A stretch of DNA of 64,000 nucleotides from Burkholderia mayonis. GTDB lineage: Bacteria > Pseudomonadota > Gammaproteobacteria > Burkholderiales > Burkholderiaceae. The stretch is from contig NZ_CP013387.1 of NCBI RefSeq assembly GCF_001523745.2, positions 806,001-870,000 on the forward strand, written 5' to 3'. Positions within the stretch are counted from its first letter, which is position 1. Each line of letters begins with the position of its first letter. Shown one piece after another: positions 9,510-17,462 of this stretch. Below the pieces are notes generated by a model that had not been told where the DNA came from, did no database searches, and saw nothing but the letters and a program-made list of their open reading frames with translations. The position numbers were made by a program, and so were the translations under genes.

Positions 9510-9794
9510 ATGTTGAACTGGATCAGCCGATGGGCGTTGCGTCACGCCCCCACTCCCGAGAAGAGCGCCGCATCGATGCTCGTGACCGCACGGATGGAGT
9601 TGTTCACCGCCGAACAGCGGGTCATCGACGCGAAGCTGCAGGCCGACTATTGGCGCACGCGTGTTTCGTTTCTCGAAGAGGTGCAGAAGCAGGGCATCGA
9701 TCCGTGGGTGAGCGCGCAAGTGCAAAAGACCGTCGACGAGCCGTCGGCGACCGTGCGCGGCGCGTCGGGTCCGCGTCTCGCAGCGAGCACGTAA
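9510..9794 (+). CDS. Small hypothetical protein
   Basis: Protein of 94 residues with a strong GGAGG ribosome binding site 6 bases before ATG 9510; the longer in-frame start at 9375 lacks one. The middle (about 25-65) reads as an amphipathic helix with regular charged and leucine positions, perhaps a coiled coil, and the C-terminus is serine/alanine-rich. There is no signal peptide or membrane helix. I do not recognise a family. Confidence 0.65.
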   Translation: MLNWISRWALRHAPTPEKSAASMLVTARMELFTAEQRVIDAKLQADYWRTRVSFLEEVQKQGIDPWVSAQVQKTVDEPSATVRGASGPRLAAST

Positions 9795-10503
9795 CGCGTT
9801 GCAAGAGCGGTTCGCGATGCGCGGCGCAGGCCGGCTGTCGCGGTTTCATCGGCGTGCGCTTTGCCGCGCGCATGTCCTCGTCGTTTCGGCTGCGTCGCAC
9901 ATCGATCCGGGCGGCGTAGCCGTTCAACCCATGCGTTGCGTGGATCCGTTCCGGGAAGGCGCGGAACCGATCCACGCGACGTTCATTATTTTCCCGTCAG
10001 CGTCGGCGCGTCTTGGCGACGATCGCACGTAGTCGCGATGTCGCTGGGCGTCGTGATGTTCGCGACCATGGCCGTCCCACAAGAGGTGGCTGGACGAACT
10101 GCAATCGCGATCGTTTCCCGTGCCGGCAGATCTCGGCCGGTTGCATCCCGACACGTCGACACCGTGCGTTCGACGACGCCACATCGTCCATCAGAAGGGA
10201 TCGGCGAGCGCGAGCGATCGCCGACATCGCAACGCGCCTTGCCGGCATCGATCGTGCGGATCCGAAACCGTGCTCGCCTGTAAATGTCGGCGCTCGCTTC
10301 ATCGATATGCATAGTCATCCTGATGATTGAGGTCGAGACGACTTCACGAAATGCAGATCAGGCGATAACGCACTTCATTACTGATTGCACACAGCGCCAG
10401 CTGCTCCGCGCGACGATCGGAGCAACTGACGGCCAAGCGCCTGCGAGCGCAATTGTCGCGTCGAGCCGGCGCGACATGCTCGTCCATCCGCTCGCACGGC
10501 GCT
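9795..10503. other. Intergenic region, nothing recognised
   Basis: About 700 bases with overlapping frames on all strands, none with a start signal or family resemblance. It separates two convergent genes. Confidence 0.4.
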
Positions 10504-10890
10504 TCATCGCGGACGCGGGCTGGTCAGATCGGCGATTGCGTCGAGCAGCCCGCCGAGTACGCCGCCGATCCAGCCGCGCCGACGCACGTACGCAGTCGTG
10601 AGCGAGATCTCGGCCGTCGACGGTCCGTCGGTGCCGAGCCAGATACGCTCGCCGCGCGGCACGTGCAGGACGTCGCCGGGCTGCATCCAATAGTCGTCGA
10701 CGCTGCGCGAGCGCGTGAGCCACACGCGCGAGCTCAGCACGCGGATCTCGGTATGGCTGCGCGCAAGCCATGTCATCATCGCGCTCGGCTCGAGCGCGAA
10801 GTGAAGCGTCATGCGCGGTAACTGGATCGCGTCGTATCCGTCGTACAGCGTCGGATCGGGACGAAATAACAACCGGTTTGCCTGGTCCAT
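10504..10890 (-). CDS. DUF2917 family protein
   Basis: Cytoplasmic protein of 128 residues of the DUF2917 family, common in Burkholderia and of unknown function. The centre reads like a small cupin-type beta barrel (strands around VLSSRVWLTRS, then MQPGDVLHVPRGERIWLG), followed by a glycine-rich C-terminal helix. The start is set by AGGAGGAG a few bases before ATG 10890. A rho-independent terminator (10934-10966) stands directly in front of the gene on the same strand, preceded by a 29-codon ORF. The gene may therefore be expressed by read-through or attenuation. Confidence 0.85.
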   Translation of the reverse strand: MDQANRLLFRPDPTLYDGYDAIQLPRMTLHFALEPSAMMTWLARSHTEIRVLSSRVWLTRSRSVDDYWMQPGDVLHVPRGERIWLGTDGPSTAEISLTTAYVRRRGWIGGVLGGLLDAIADLTSPRPR

Positions 10891-10933
10891 CGTCTCCTCC
10901 TGAATAGAGCCGGCGGAAGGAGCGCAGCGCAAT

Positions 10934-10966
10934 GAAAAAGGCCCCAACCGTTTCCGGCGGGGGCCT
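10934..10966 (-). terminator. Intrinsic terminator or attenuator before the DUF2917 gene
   Basis: On the minus strand, AGGCCCC pairs with GGGGCCT over a 14-nt loop and runs into TTTTTC. It lies about 45 bases before the DUF2917 start codon and about 25 bases after the stop of a short upstream ORF, the geometry of a transcription attenuator. Confidence 0.65.
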
Positions 10967-10990
10967 CTTGACATCCGATGTTGCGGATAG

Positions 10991-11080
10991 CTAACGCACG
11001 AGCGCCCCCGGTGATGTGCCACAACGGGCATTCACTGGCGGGTGGGCAACTGCTGCGACGATGTGCTTGCGCGTATCCAT
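10991..11080 (-). CDS. Possible 29-residue leader peptide
   Basis: Short minus-strand frame of 29 codons ending 25 bases before the terminator at 10966. A promoter-like TTGACA (11111-11116) lies 17 bases upstream of CAAACT (11088-11093), which would start transcription close to the ATG at 11080. The peptide has no run of a single amino acid, so classic amino-acid attenuation is not obvious. It could be a chance frame within a leader RNA; the evidence is positional. Confidence 0.35.
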   Translation of the reverse strand: MDTRKHIVAAVAHPPVNARCGTSPGALVR

Positions 11081-11087
11081 GCCGATG

Positions 11088-11116
11088 AGTTTGGTGATCC
11101 TTCGTTGGCTTGTCAA
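11088..11116 (-). promoter_or_regulatory. Candidate sigma-70 promoter for the DUF2917 leader
   Basis: Minus-strand TTGACA (perfect -35) at 11116-11111, 17-nt spacer, CAAACT (three of six -10 matches) at 11093-11088. It would drive the leader ORF, the terminator and the DUF2917 gene. Confidence 0.4.
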
Positions 11117-11540
11117 CGAAAATCTTGAGACAAACGCGGTTACCGTGGATGCGACGTCCGCCGGCGCAGCGATGCATGCGCGACCGGTTTCCTGCACGGA
11201 GATCGGAGCCGGTGCGACGCGCAGTCCTCAGGGCGCCGCAATGAATTCGTTGCGTAGCGGCAGGGCGGCTTGCAGCGCATTCAGGCCGGCCATTGGAGTC
11301 GCATCGGCGCCGGTCGAGGTCGGCCGAAGATTGGCGACAGATTTCGTCGGCACGAGGCGATCGCGTGTGCTTCTTTCGCGGGATCGAAGACGCAGGCGCA
11401 TGGCGAGCTGTTCGGATCGATGCGACAACAAGGCAGCCGATCGTAGCCGGATCGGCAACGCTACGCCGTTGCTGGTACGAGAAGCAAATTGCCCGTCGAA
11501 AACGCCGCTCTGTGCCGAACGGTTCGCAGCCCACGGTTCG
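11117..11540. other. Non-coding or decayed sequence
   Basis: No supported gene. It lies directly downstream of the TauD-type remnant and may hold further unrecognisable decay products of the same locus. Confidence 0.35.
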
Positions 11541-11740
11541 AATCATCGCGTCGCGCCGATGCATCGTGCAACGATTGTTCCAGAACCAGATAAGGATGTC
11601 GCCGACTTCCCAATGCGTGTCCACGTGATGCCGTCGAGCCGCGTGTGGTGCCACAGTTCGTCGAGGAAGGCTTCTGATTCGTCGACGGGCAAGCCGACCA
11701 CGGCGGCGTTCAGCCGGCGGCCGAGGTACAGATACGGTCG
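11541..11740 (-). pseudogene. TauD/TfdA-family dioxygenase remnant, C-terminal part only
   Basis: Remnant of an Fe(II)/2-oxoglutarate dioxygenase. One frame (about 11737 down to 11625) reads YLYLGRRLNAAVVGLP and on to DELWHHTR, the pattern before the last conserved block. A frameshift then leads into THWEVGDILIW, an inserted residue or two, and NNRCTMHRRDA, which contains the family's distal histidine and the conserved basic residues that bind 2-oxoglutarate. The N-terminal two thirds, including the HxD iron motif, are absent. It abuts the PEP-mutase remnant at about 11740 on the same strand, so a deletion appears to have fused the two genes. Clearly non-functional. Confidence 0.8.
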
Positions 11741-12242
11741 CTGCGTTCGAGAATCAGGTTTTCGATGCGGGCGATGATATGAACATCGTCGGTAGTCTGC
11801 GCCGCTTTGCCGGCGCGGACTTTCTCGCCGAATTCGTCGATCGATTCCTGATGCTGAATCGCGTCGTTGCCGAGCAGCGAATTTTTCTTCAATCCTGTTT
11901 TGTCTTCGATAATCACGGTCGATACGACGGATCGTTCCAGCGATTGGACATTCAATGCGAAATGCTCGGGCTTGCCGCCCGTGTTGCCATCGATGATGAG
12001 CGGTTTGGTCGTGGCATCGAAAATGTGCTGGACGTTCGACAGTCGGCTTGCGATGTCGAGGATTTCGATGTCGGGCCGACCGCGCAGCGTCGAATCGGTC
12101 GGTGAGCTGGACCAGAAGCCGTCGAACTCGGATTGCGGGCCCTTGTCCGCCACATAAATCTTTTCACTGATCGTTGCGGAAATCGGGCTGTGGCTTTCGA
12201 TGAAGCGCAGTGCCCGGCCTTACGCCAGTTTTTCCTTGAATG
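11741..12242 (-). pseudogene. Phosphoenolpyruvate phosphomutase remnant (truncated, in-frame stop)
   Basis: Decayed N-terminal half of a PEP mutase, the enzyme that makes the C-P bond of phosphonates by turning PEP into phosphonopyruvate. Recognisable blocks in order: FKEKLA, an in-frame TAA (12220-12222), GRALRFIESHSPIS, then IIDGNTGGKPEHF, IIEDKTGLKKNSLLG, GEKVRAGKAAQ and IIARIENLIL. The family normally has Asp where this copy has Asn in DGNTGG, a metal-binding position. The C-terminal half is missing and the sequence passes straight into a dioxygenase remnant. The open part from ATG 12153 (147 codons) is therefore not a real gene start. Enclosing DNA is AT-richer than the chromosome average, suggesting acquisition and later decay. 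Confidence 0.85.
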
Positions 12243-12754
12243 ATCGATGTCGTTGGCCGCTGGTAATCGGCTGGCTTATTAATTATATTGTCGATACGAT
12301 TTTCTCATTTTCTTGAGGGGATAATTTAAATTATTTTATTGTGGTTAGAGTTCGTTAAGATTGGATGGCAATATCGAACCGGCTTCCGTGAAATAAAGTC
12401 ACGCGTCCGTGCACCGGGCGTGCAGTCGCACCACGATGAAAACAAGCGCGTCGTGATTCCGTTTTCTCGAACGGCGGCGCATGGTTCGATGCGGAAACCG
12501 TTTCTTATGCGGGTCACGATCGCGCGGGGCGAATGGATGCCGAGCCGGCGGCGCGATGCGCCGGAAGTCGGAAAAATGGAAGGGCGGGAGACAGCGAACC
12601 GGCTGCCCGTTCGAGCCGTGCGGCGAACGGCTCGGGCGAAGCCGCCGACATGAAGCGAAGCGAGCGATTCGGCGAACCGAACGAAGCAGAAGCACCCGGC
12701 AAGTGAACCGAACGGTCCCGCGCAGGCTGCGCGGAACCTTCATCCGCGGTCATA
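12243..12754. other. AT-rich intergenic region with a 14-bp palindrome
   Basis: Bases 12270-12360 are markedly AT-rich for this genome and include the perfect palindrome ATAATTTAAATTAT (12321-12334). No gene is supported. It lies upstream of the PEP-mutase remnant and may have held its promoter. Confidence 0.5.
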
Positions 12755-13663
12755 TCAGGACGCGGCCTTTTCCGAACCCCAGTTGCCGCCGTGCGCGGCG
12801 GCCTGCGCGGCCGGGGAGCGCGCGAGATATTCGAGCGCGACCTCGGTGGAGCCTTCGTCGTGCGGCGTATAGCTCGGCCGGTAGTAGCGGAGCGCCGCGC
12901 CGATCGTCTTCCAGAACGACGGCAGATGGTTGCGCCGCGAACCGCGCCACCACGAGAGCACGAAGCCCGGATAGCGGCCGGTGCTCGGATCGCGCTCGTA
13001 CATGTACTTCGCGCCCGTCATGATGAAGTAGAGCAGGATCAGGACCACGATCGTCATGTGGAACGCGCGCTCCACATAGTTGCCGCCCAGATGCCGATAG
13101 ATGTCGAACGCGACGGTCCGGTGCTCGACCTCCTCCGCGCCGTGCCAGCGCAGCAGGTCGACGACCGTCGGATCGGCGCGGCCGTCGTCGAGCCCGCGCG
13201 CGTGCAGCACCCAGTTGCCGAGATAGCCGAAGAAGTGCTCGAGCGACGCGATCACCGCGAGCTGCTGGCGCAGCCAGAAGCGCGTGTGGCCGATCTTCAG
13301 GCCGAACGGGCGTTCGCCCAGCGCTTTCGTGAAGAGCCAGTTGAGCCGCCGCGTGAACGGCTTCGTGTCGATCCCGTGCCGCTCGTAGTAATGCTTGAGC
13401 ACGCCGCCGTGCGAGCGCGAATGCACCGCTTCCTGACGCAGGAAGCCTTCGGCGTCGGCGTACAGCGTGGGATCGGTGATGAGCGGCAGCGCCTTGTTGT
13501 ACACGCGGCAGAACCAGAGCTCGCCTTCCGGGAACAGCAGGTTCAGCGTGTTGATGATGTGCGTGCTTTCCGGATCGCCTTCGATCCATTGGATCGGTGT
13601 CTTGGCGAAATCGAATTTGACGTGGCGCGCCTTGATCAGGTAGTGATTTTCGGGGGCGTTCAT
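12755..13663 (-). CDS. Metal-dependent hydrolase (PF10118-like)
   Basis: Protein of 302 residues of the predicted metal-dependent hydrolase family often found beside lipid-metabolism genes. Metal-ligand candidates are visible as EAVHSRSH (about 77-84), an EHFFGYLGNW block and the HGAEEVEHR block (about 175-183), a histidine/glutamate arrangement like that of di-iron helical proteins. A hydrophobic segment (about 210-228) suggests membrane association. GGAGGAGA precedes ATG 13663. It is the last of three minus-strand genes after the M24-like and hydrolase-SDR genes, consistent with one operon. The substrate is unknown. Confidence 0.85.
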   Translation of the reverse strand: MNAPENHYLIKARHVKFDFAKTPIQWIEGDPESTHIINTLNLLFPEGELWFCRVYNKALPLITDPTLYADAEGFLRQEAVHSRSHGGVLKHYYERHGIDTKPFTRRLNWLFTKALGERPFGLKIGHTRFWLRQQLAVIASLEHFFGYLGNWVLHARGLDDGRADPTVVDLLRWHGAEEVEHRTVAFDIYRHLGGNYVERAFHMTIVVLILLYFIMTGAKYMYERDPSTGRYPGFVLSWWRGSRRNHLPSFWKTIGAALRYYRPSYTPHDEGSTEVALEYLARSPAAQAAAHGGNWGSEKAAS

Positions 13664-13698
13664 CGGTGTCTCCTCCAAGGTCGGGGCTGTTTCGCCAC

Positions 13699-15489
13699 TC
13701 AGTGCGACGCCATGCTGACGCGGGCGATCATCCGGCCGAGCCACGGCATGAAGCGCCCCACGAAACGCATCGCATGCGCTTCCGCGCCTATCGCGACGAC
13801 CGGTTTGTTTTGCAACACGGCATCGACCATCGCCTTCGCGACGGTTTCCGGTTTCAGGCCGCGCATCTGATAGAGCTTCGTCGCGCGCTTGCGCAGCCGT
13901 GCTTCGTCCTGCGCGCTCTTCGCGCCCGCGTATTGGGTCGACGCCATGATCCCCGTCTCGGCGAAGCCGGGGCAGACGGCCGTCACGCCGATGCCGTGGT
14001 CGGCGAGCTCGGCGCGCATGCACTCGCTCAGCATCAGCACAGCGGCTTTCGTCGTCGCGTATGCGGGCAGGTCGCGCGACGGGCCGAACGCGGCCGCCGA
14101 CGCGGTGTTGACGATGTGGCCGCCCGCGCCGCGCGCGGCCATCTGCTTCGCGAACAGGCGCGAGCCGTGTATCACGCCCCACAGGTTCACGCGCAGGATG
14201 CGCTCCCAGTGCGCGGCGGACGTGTCGAGGATGCCGCCCGCCATGCCGATGCCCGCGTTGTTGACGACGACGTCGGCGCCGCCCAGCTCGTTGCCGACCC
14301 AGTTCGCGAGTGCTTCCATGTCGTCGGCCGAGCCGACGTCGACGCGCCGCACGTGCGCTTCCGCGCCGAGCAGGCGCACGAGGCGCGCGGTGCGCTCAGC
14401 CGCTTGCTCGTCGATGTCGACGGCGACGATCGACGCGCCTTGCTTCGCGAATTCGACGGTCGCGCAGCGGCCGATTCCGCTGCCCGCGCCGGTGATCACG
14501 ACGCGCTTGCCGATGAACGGGCGGGCGCCGCTCGCGCGGCGCGCATGCGCGAGCGCGGGCGGCGCCGTGCCCGTCTCGACCGCTTCGATCAGCTCCTTTG
14601 CGAGCGCGGCGAAGCGTTCGGGGTCCGATATCGGCAGCCAGTGCCGCTGGGCGACTTCGCGGCGGTAGTAGGTCGGCACCCAGCGCGCGATGTCGGCCGA
14701 CAGCGCCGGGCTCACGAACTTGTCGCGCAGCGGCACGACGACCTGCACGGGCGCGTGCGCATAGCGCTCGCGCGGCGCGAACACGCGGCGGATGAAGTTC
14801 GCGCGATACAGGCGCACGCCGTGCACGCCGTCGTCGGTCTGCGTCGGGCGCGGGCCGACGTCGGTGCGCTCGAGCCTGCGCATCAGCGCGGGCCACGCGC
14901 GGCCGAGCCACAGGCGCCAGCTCAACTCGGGGATGAACGGCAGATGGAACAGGTACACATACCACGAGCGCACGAGCTGGCCGCCGAGGCGTTTCACCGA
15001 AGCGGGCGACGGGCGCGCGAGTTGCTGGCGCAGCCAGTAGCCGACGTGGTCGAGATTCGGCCCGGAGCACGACGTGTATGACAGGATGCGTCCCGCGAGC
15101 CGCGGCTCGGTGACGAACTCCCAGCCCTGGATCGAGCCCCAGTCGTGGCCGATCACGTGGACTGCGCGGTTCGGCGCGAGCGCGTCGATCACCGCTGCGA
15201 AATCGTCGACGAGCCGTTCGAGCCGATAGTCGGCCGTGCGCGTGGGCTTCGTCGACAGGCCCGCGCCGCGCGCGTCGTAAGCGATCACGTAGTACGACTT
15301 CGCGAGCAGCGGCGCGACACGGCGCCAGACGCTGCTGTTGTCCGGATAGCCGTGCACGAGCACGACGGCGGGGCGCGACGCGTCGCCCCAGGTCTTCGCG
15401 GCGAGCGTGACGTCGCCGGCCGGGACGGCGGTTTCGGTGTGGACCGATTCGAACAGCGCGAGCGGCGCTTCGTCGGAGAGGGGCTGCAT
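13699..15489 (-). CDS. Alpha/beta hydrolase fused to short-chain dehydrogenase (EphD-like)
   Basis: Two-domain protein of 596 residues. Domain 1 (about 20-310) is an alpha/beta hydrolase with the oxyanion segment VHGYPDN and nucleophile elbow GHDWGS, where aspartate is in the nucleophile position as in epoxide hydrolases and dehalogenases. Domain 2 (about 325-590) is an SDR with TGAGSGIG for NAD(P) binding, NNAG, a serine block and the active-site YATTK. The same order occurs in mycobacterial EphD. The start is uncertain: ATG 15489 gives the familiar N-terminus but a weak ribosome binding site, while GTG 15543 overlaps the upstream stop and may be translationally coupled. It is in the middle of a three-gene set. 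The substrate is unknown; a lipid or hydrophobic epoxide/alcohol is plausible. Confidence 0.88.
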   Translation of the reverse strand: MQPLSDEAPLALFESVHTETAVPAGDVTLAAKTWGDASRPAVVLVHGYPDNSSVWRRVAPLLAKSYYVIAYDARGAGLSTKPTRTADYRLERLVDDFAAVIDALAPNRAVHVIGHDWGSIQGWEFVTEPRLAGRILSYTSCSGPNLDHVGYWLRQQLARPSPASVKRLGGQLVRSWYVYLFHLPFIPELSWRLWLGRAWPALMRRLERTDVGPRPTQTDDGVHGVRLYRANFIRRVFAPRERYAHAPVQVVVPLRDKFVSPALSADIARWVPTYYRREVAQRHWLPISDPERFAALAKELIEAVETGTAPPALAHARRASGARPFIGKRVVITGAGSGIGRCATVEFAKQGASIVAVDIDEQAAERTARLVRLLGAEAHVRRVDVGSADDMEALANWVGNELGGADVVVNNAGIGMAGGILDTSAAHWERILRVNLWGVIHGSRLFAKQMAARGAGGHIVNTASAAAFGPSRDLPAYATTKAAVLMLSECMRAELADHGIGVTAVCPGFAETGIMASTQYAGAKSAQDEARLRKRATKLYQMRGLKPETVAKAMVDAVLQNKPVVAIGAEAHAMRFVGRFMPWLGRMIARVSMASH

Positions 15490-15539
15490 CGTGGTGTCTT
15501 GTTGTGTTGGCGGAGAGGGAATACGCGCGGCGAGAGCCG

Positions 15540-16427
15540 TCACGCGGCCTGTTCGCGCGCGAGCGGCTTGCTTGCCTGCCGCGCGTGCCAGCGGCGCACG
15601 TGCGGCAGGTCGTCGTCGAGCCAGTACGCGTCGTCGTCAGTGATGACGAGCAGCTCCTCGAACTTCGCGCCGACGCCGGCGAAGCCGAGATGCGGCTCGA
15701 CCGCCCAGAGGCCGGGCGTCGGCGCGTGATCGGAGCGTGCGTCGATCGACCACAGCGGCGACCAGCCCTGCTCCTTGCCCGCGCGCGTCTGCTCGAGCAG
15801 CAGGTTGCGCGTCGAGTTAAGGCCGAAGCGCGCGACGAAGCGCGGCTTCGACAGCTTGTGCAGCTTCGCGACGCGATGCGCGAGCACCTTGAACGGATAC
15901 GCCTTGTGGCGCGGCTCGACGCCCTGGCGGCGGCACAGCGCGTCGACTTCCTGCGCGACTTCGGCGAGCGTGCGGCGCGCCTTCACGAGCGCCACGATCA
16001 TCTCGCGGTGCGCGATCAGGTCGTCCTGCAACTGCTCGAGGATCGGGTTGCGGCCAAGGCAGGTTGCATAGCCGACGTCGGCGACGATCCCGTCGACGAC
16101 GGGCGCGACGTCGAGAATCACCGGCATGTCGGGCTCGAGCGCGCGGTTGCTCGGGAAGAACGCGAGATTGAAGCCGCCCAGATGCTTGAGGCCCGAGAAG
16201 CCTTCGAACGCGGTGCGGTCGCCGAACCACGCGAACGGCTTGTGCAGCCAGTCGTGCACGCCGTGGTCCTGCGCCCATTCGATCATCAGCCGCGCGGCCT
16301 GCTTTTCGGTGATGCCCGGGTACAGCATGTCGCCGACGGTTTCGACGCAGCGGTACGCGAGCTGCTGGACGGAGCGGAACTGATCCAGCTCCTCGATGTG
16401 GATTTCCGGCAGCGGATGCTCGGCCAT
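15540..16427 (-). CDS. M24 family (Xaa-Pro peptidase-like) protein
   Basis: Protein of 295 residues with the pita-bread fold of M24 metallopeptidases such as aminopeptidase P, creatinase and methionine aminopeptidase. A DVAPVVDGIVADVGY segment supplies the first metal-ligand aspartates, HRVAK is in the position of the ligand histidine, and AVEPHLGF supplies a ligand glutamate near the C-terminus. GGAGAC precedes ATG 16427. The next two genes follow with overlap or short gaps, so this is probably the first gene of the operon. A 14-bp palindrome (16514-16527) lies 87-100 bases upstream as a candidate operator. Whether it is a peptidase or a relative with other activity is open. Confidence 0.85.
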   Translation of the reverse strand: MAEHPLPEIHIEELDQFRSVQQLAYRCVETVGDMLYPGITEKQAARLMIEWAQDHGVHDWLHKPFAWFGDRTAFEGFSGLKHLGGFNLAFFPSNRALEPDMPVILDVAPVVDGIVADVGYATCLGRNPILEQLQDDLIAHREMIVALVKARRTLAEVAQEVDALCRRQGVEPRHKAYPFKVLAHRVAKLHKLSKPRFVARFGLNSTRNLLLEQTRAGKEQGWSPLWSIDARSDHAPTPGLWAVEPHLGFAGVGAKFEELLVITDDDAYWLDDDLPHVRRWHARQASKPLAREQAA

Positions 16428-16513
16428 GGCGTCGTCTCCTTTTCTTCGTCGTTCTGAACGGCGATGCCGGCCGCGAATGCGTCAGCCGTCAATGCGCTTC
16501 GTCAGCAAATGTG

Positions 16514-16527
16514 ACATTGATCAATGT
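16514..16527. promoter_or_regulatory. 14-bp perfect palindrome upstream of the M24 operon
   Basis: ACATTGATCAATGT is self-complementary and lies 87-100 bases before the M24 gene start, in an AT-richer stretch. It suits a dimeric repressor (TetR/FadR size) but could also be read as an FNR-like half-site pair without the normal 4-nt spacer. Confidence 0.45.
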
Positions 16528-16691
16528 AAGTATCTTATATCAACGAGCCTCGTACGCGCGCGTGTTTGTGATGAGTACTTTTCCTAATTCGTCGGCGGGA
16601 AACGGCGTGGCCCGCGCGGGCCGGCGCGGGCGGAAATGCGGCGAAACCGGACGAGGCGAGACGGAATGCGCGTGCGGCAATCGGGGTTCGA

Positions 16692-17462
16692 TCACTGCGG
16701 CGCGCGGCCGAAGCGCTCGAGCACCGCGCTCACGAGGTCGATCGGCAGCGGGAAAACGATCGTCGAATTCTTGTCGGCGGCGATGGTCGTCAGCGTCTGC
16801 AAATAGCGAAGCTGCATCGCCTGCGGCTGTAGCGCGAGCCGCTGCGCGGCCTTCAGAAGCTGCTCGGACGCCTGCAGCTCGCCTTCCGCGTGGATCACCT
16901 TCGCGCGCCGCTCGCGCTCGGCTTCCGCTTGGCGCGCGATCGCGCGGATCATCGTCTCGTTCAGGTCGACGTGCTTGATCTCGACCACCGACACCTTGAT
17001 CCCCCACGCGTCGGTCTGCGCGTCGAGCGTCTTCTGGATGTCGGCGTTCAATTGCTCGCGCTCGGCGAGGAGCGCGTCGAGCTCGTGCTTGCCGAGCACC
17101 GAGCGCAGCGTCGTCTGCGCGAGCTGGCTCGTCGCGTCGAAGTAGCGCTGGACCTGGATCACCGCCTTTTCCGGATCGACGACGCGGAAATACACGACCG
17201 CGCTGACCTTCACCGACACGTTGTCGCGCGTGATCACGTCCTGCGCGGGCACGTCGAACACGACGGTGCGCAGATCGATCCGCACGACCTGCTGGACGAC
17301 CGGGATGATCAGCACGAGGCCCGGCCCCTTGACTTTCCAGAAGCGCCCGAGCAGGAACACGACGCCGCGCTCGTATTCGCGGAAGATGCGGATCGCCGAC
17401 GCGATCACGAACAGCGCGAGCACGAACAACAGACTGCTGAAGCCGAACGTGAAGCCCATCAT
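16692..17462 (-). CDS. SPFH/band 7 (stomatin-like, slipin) membrane protein
   Basis: Protein of 256 residues with one N-terminal membrane helix (about 8-26) followed by a band 7 domain (about 28-190) and a charged helical C-terminus. Family blocks seen include [22 protein letters not shown] and the [18 protein letters not shown] segment. The start ATG overlaps the stop of the upstream NfeD gene as ATGA. NfeD-stomatin pairs are a conserved arrangement in which the NfeD partner can cleave or assemble with the stomatin homologue at the membrane. Confidence 0.92.
   Translation of the reverse strand: MMGFTFGFSSLLFVLALFVIASAIRIFREYERGVVFLLGRFWKVKGPGLVLIIPVVQQVVRIDLRTVVFDVPAQDVITRDNVSVKVSAVVYFRVVDPEKAVIQVQRYFDATSQLAQTTLRSVLGKHELDALLAEREQLNADIQKTLDAQTDAWGIKVSVVEIKHVDLNETMIRAIARQAEAERERRAKVIHAEGELQASEQLLKAAQRLALQPQAMQLRYLQTLTTIAADKNSTIVFPLPIDLVSAVLERFGRAPQ

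Noticed and set aside
11710-12153. 147-codon minus-strand ORF as an intact gene
   Set aside because: Homology to PEP mutase continues upstream of its ATG past an in-frame stop and breaks off in the middle of the fold, so it is a pseudogene fragment.
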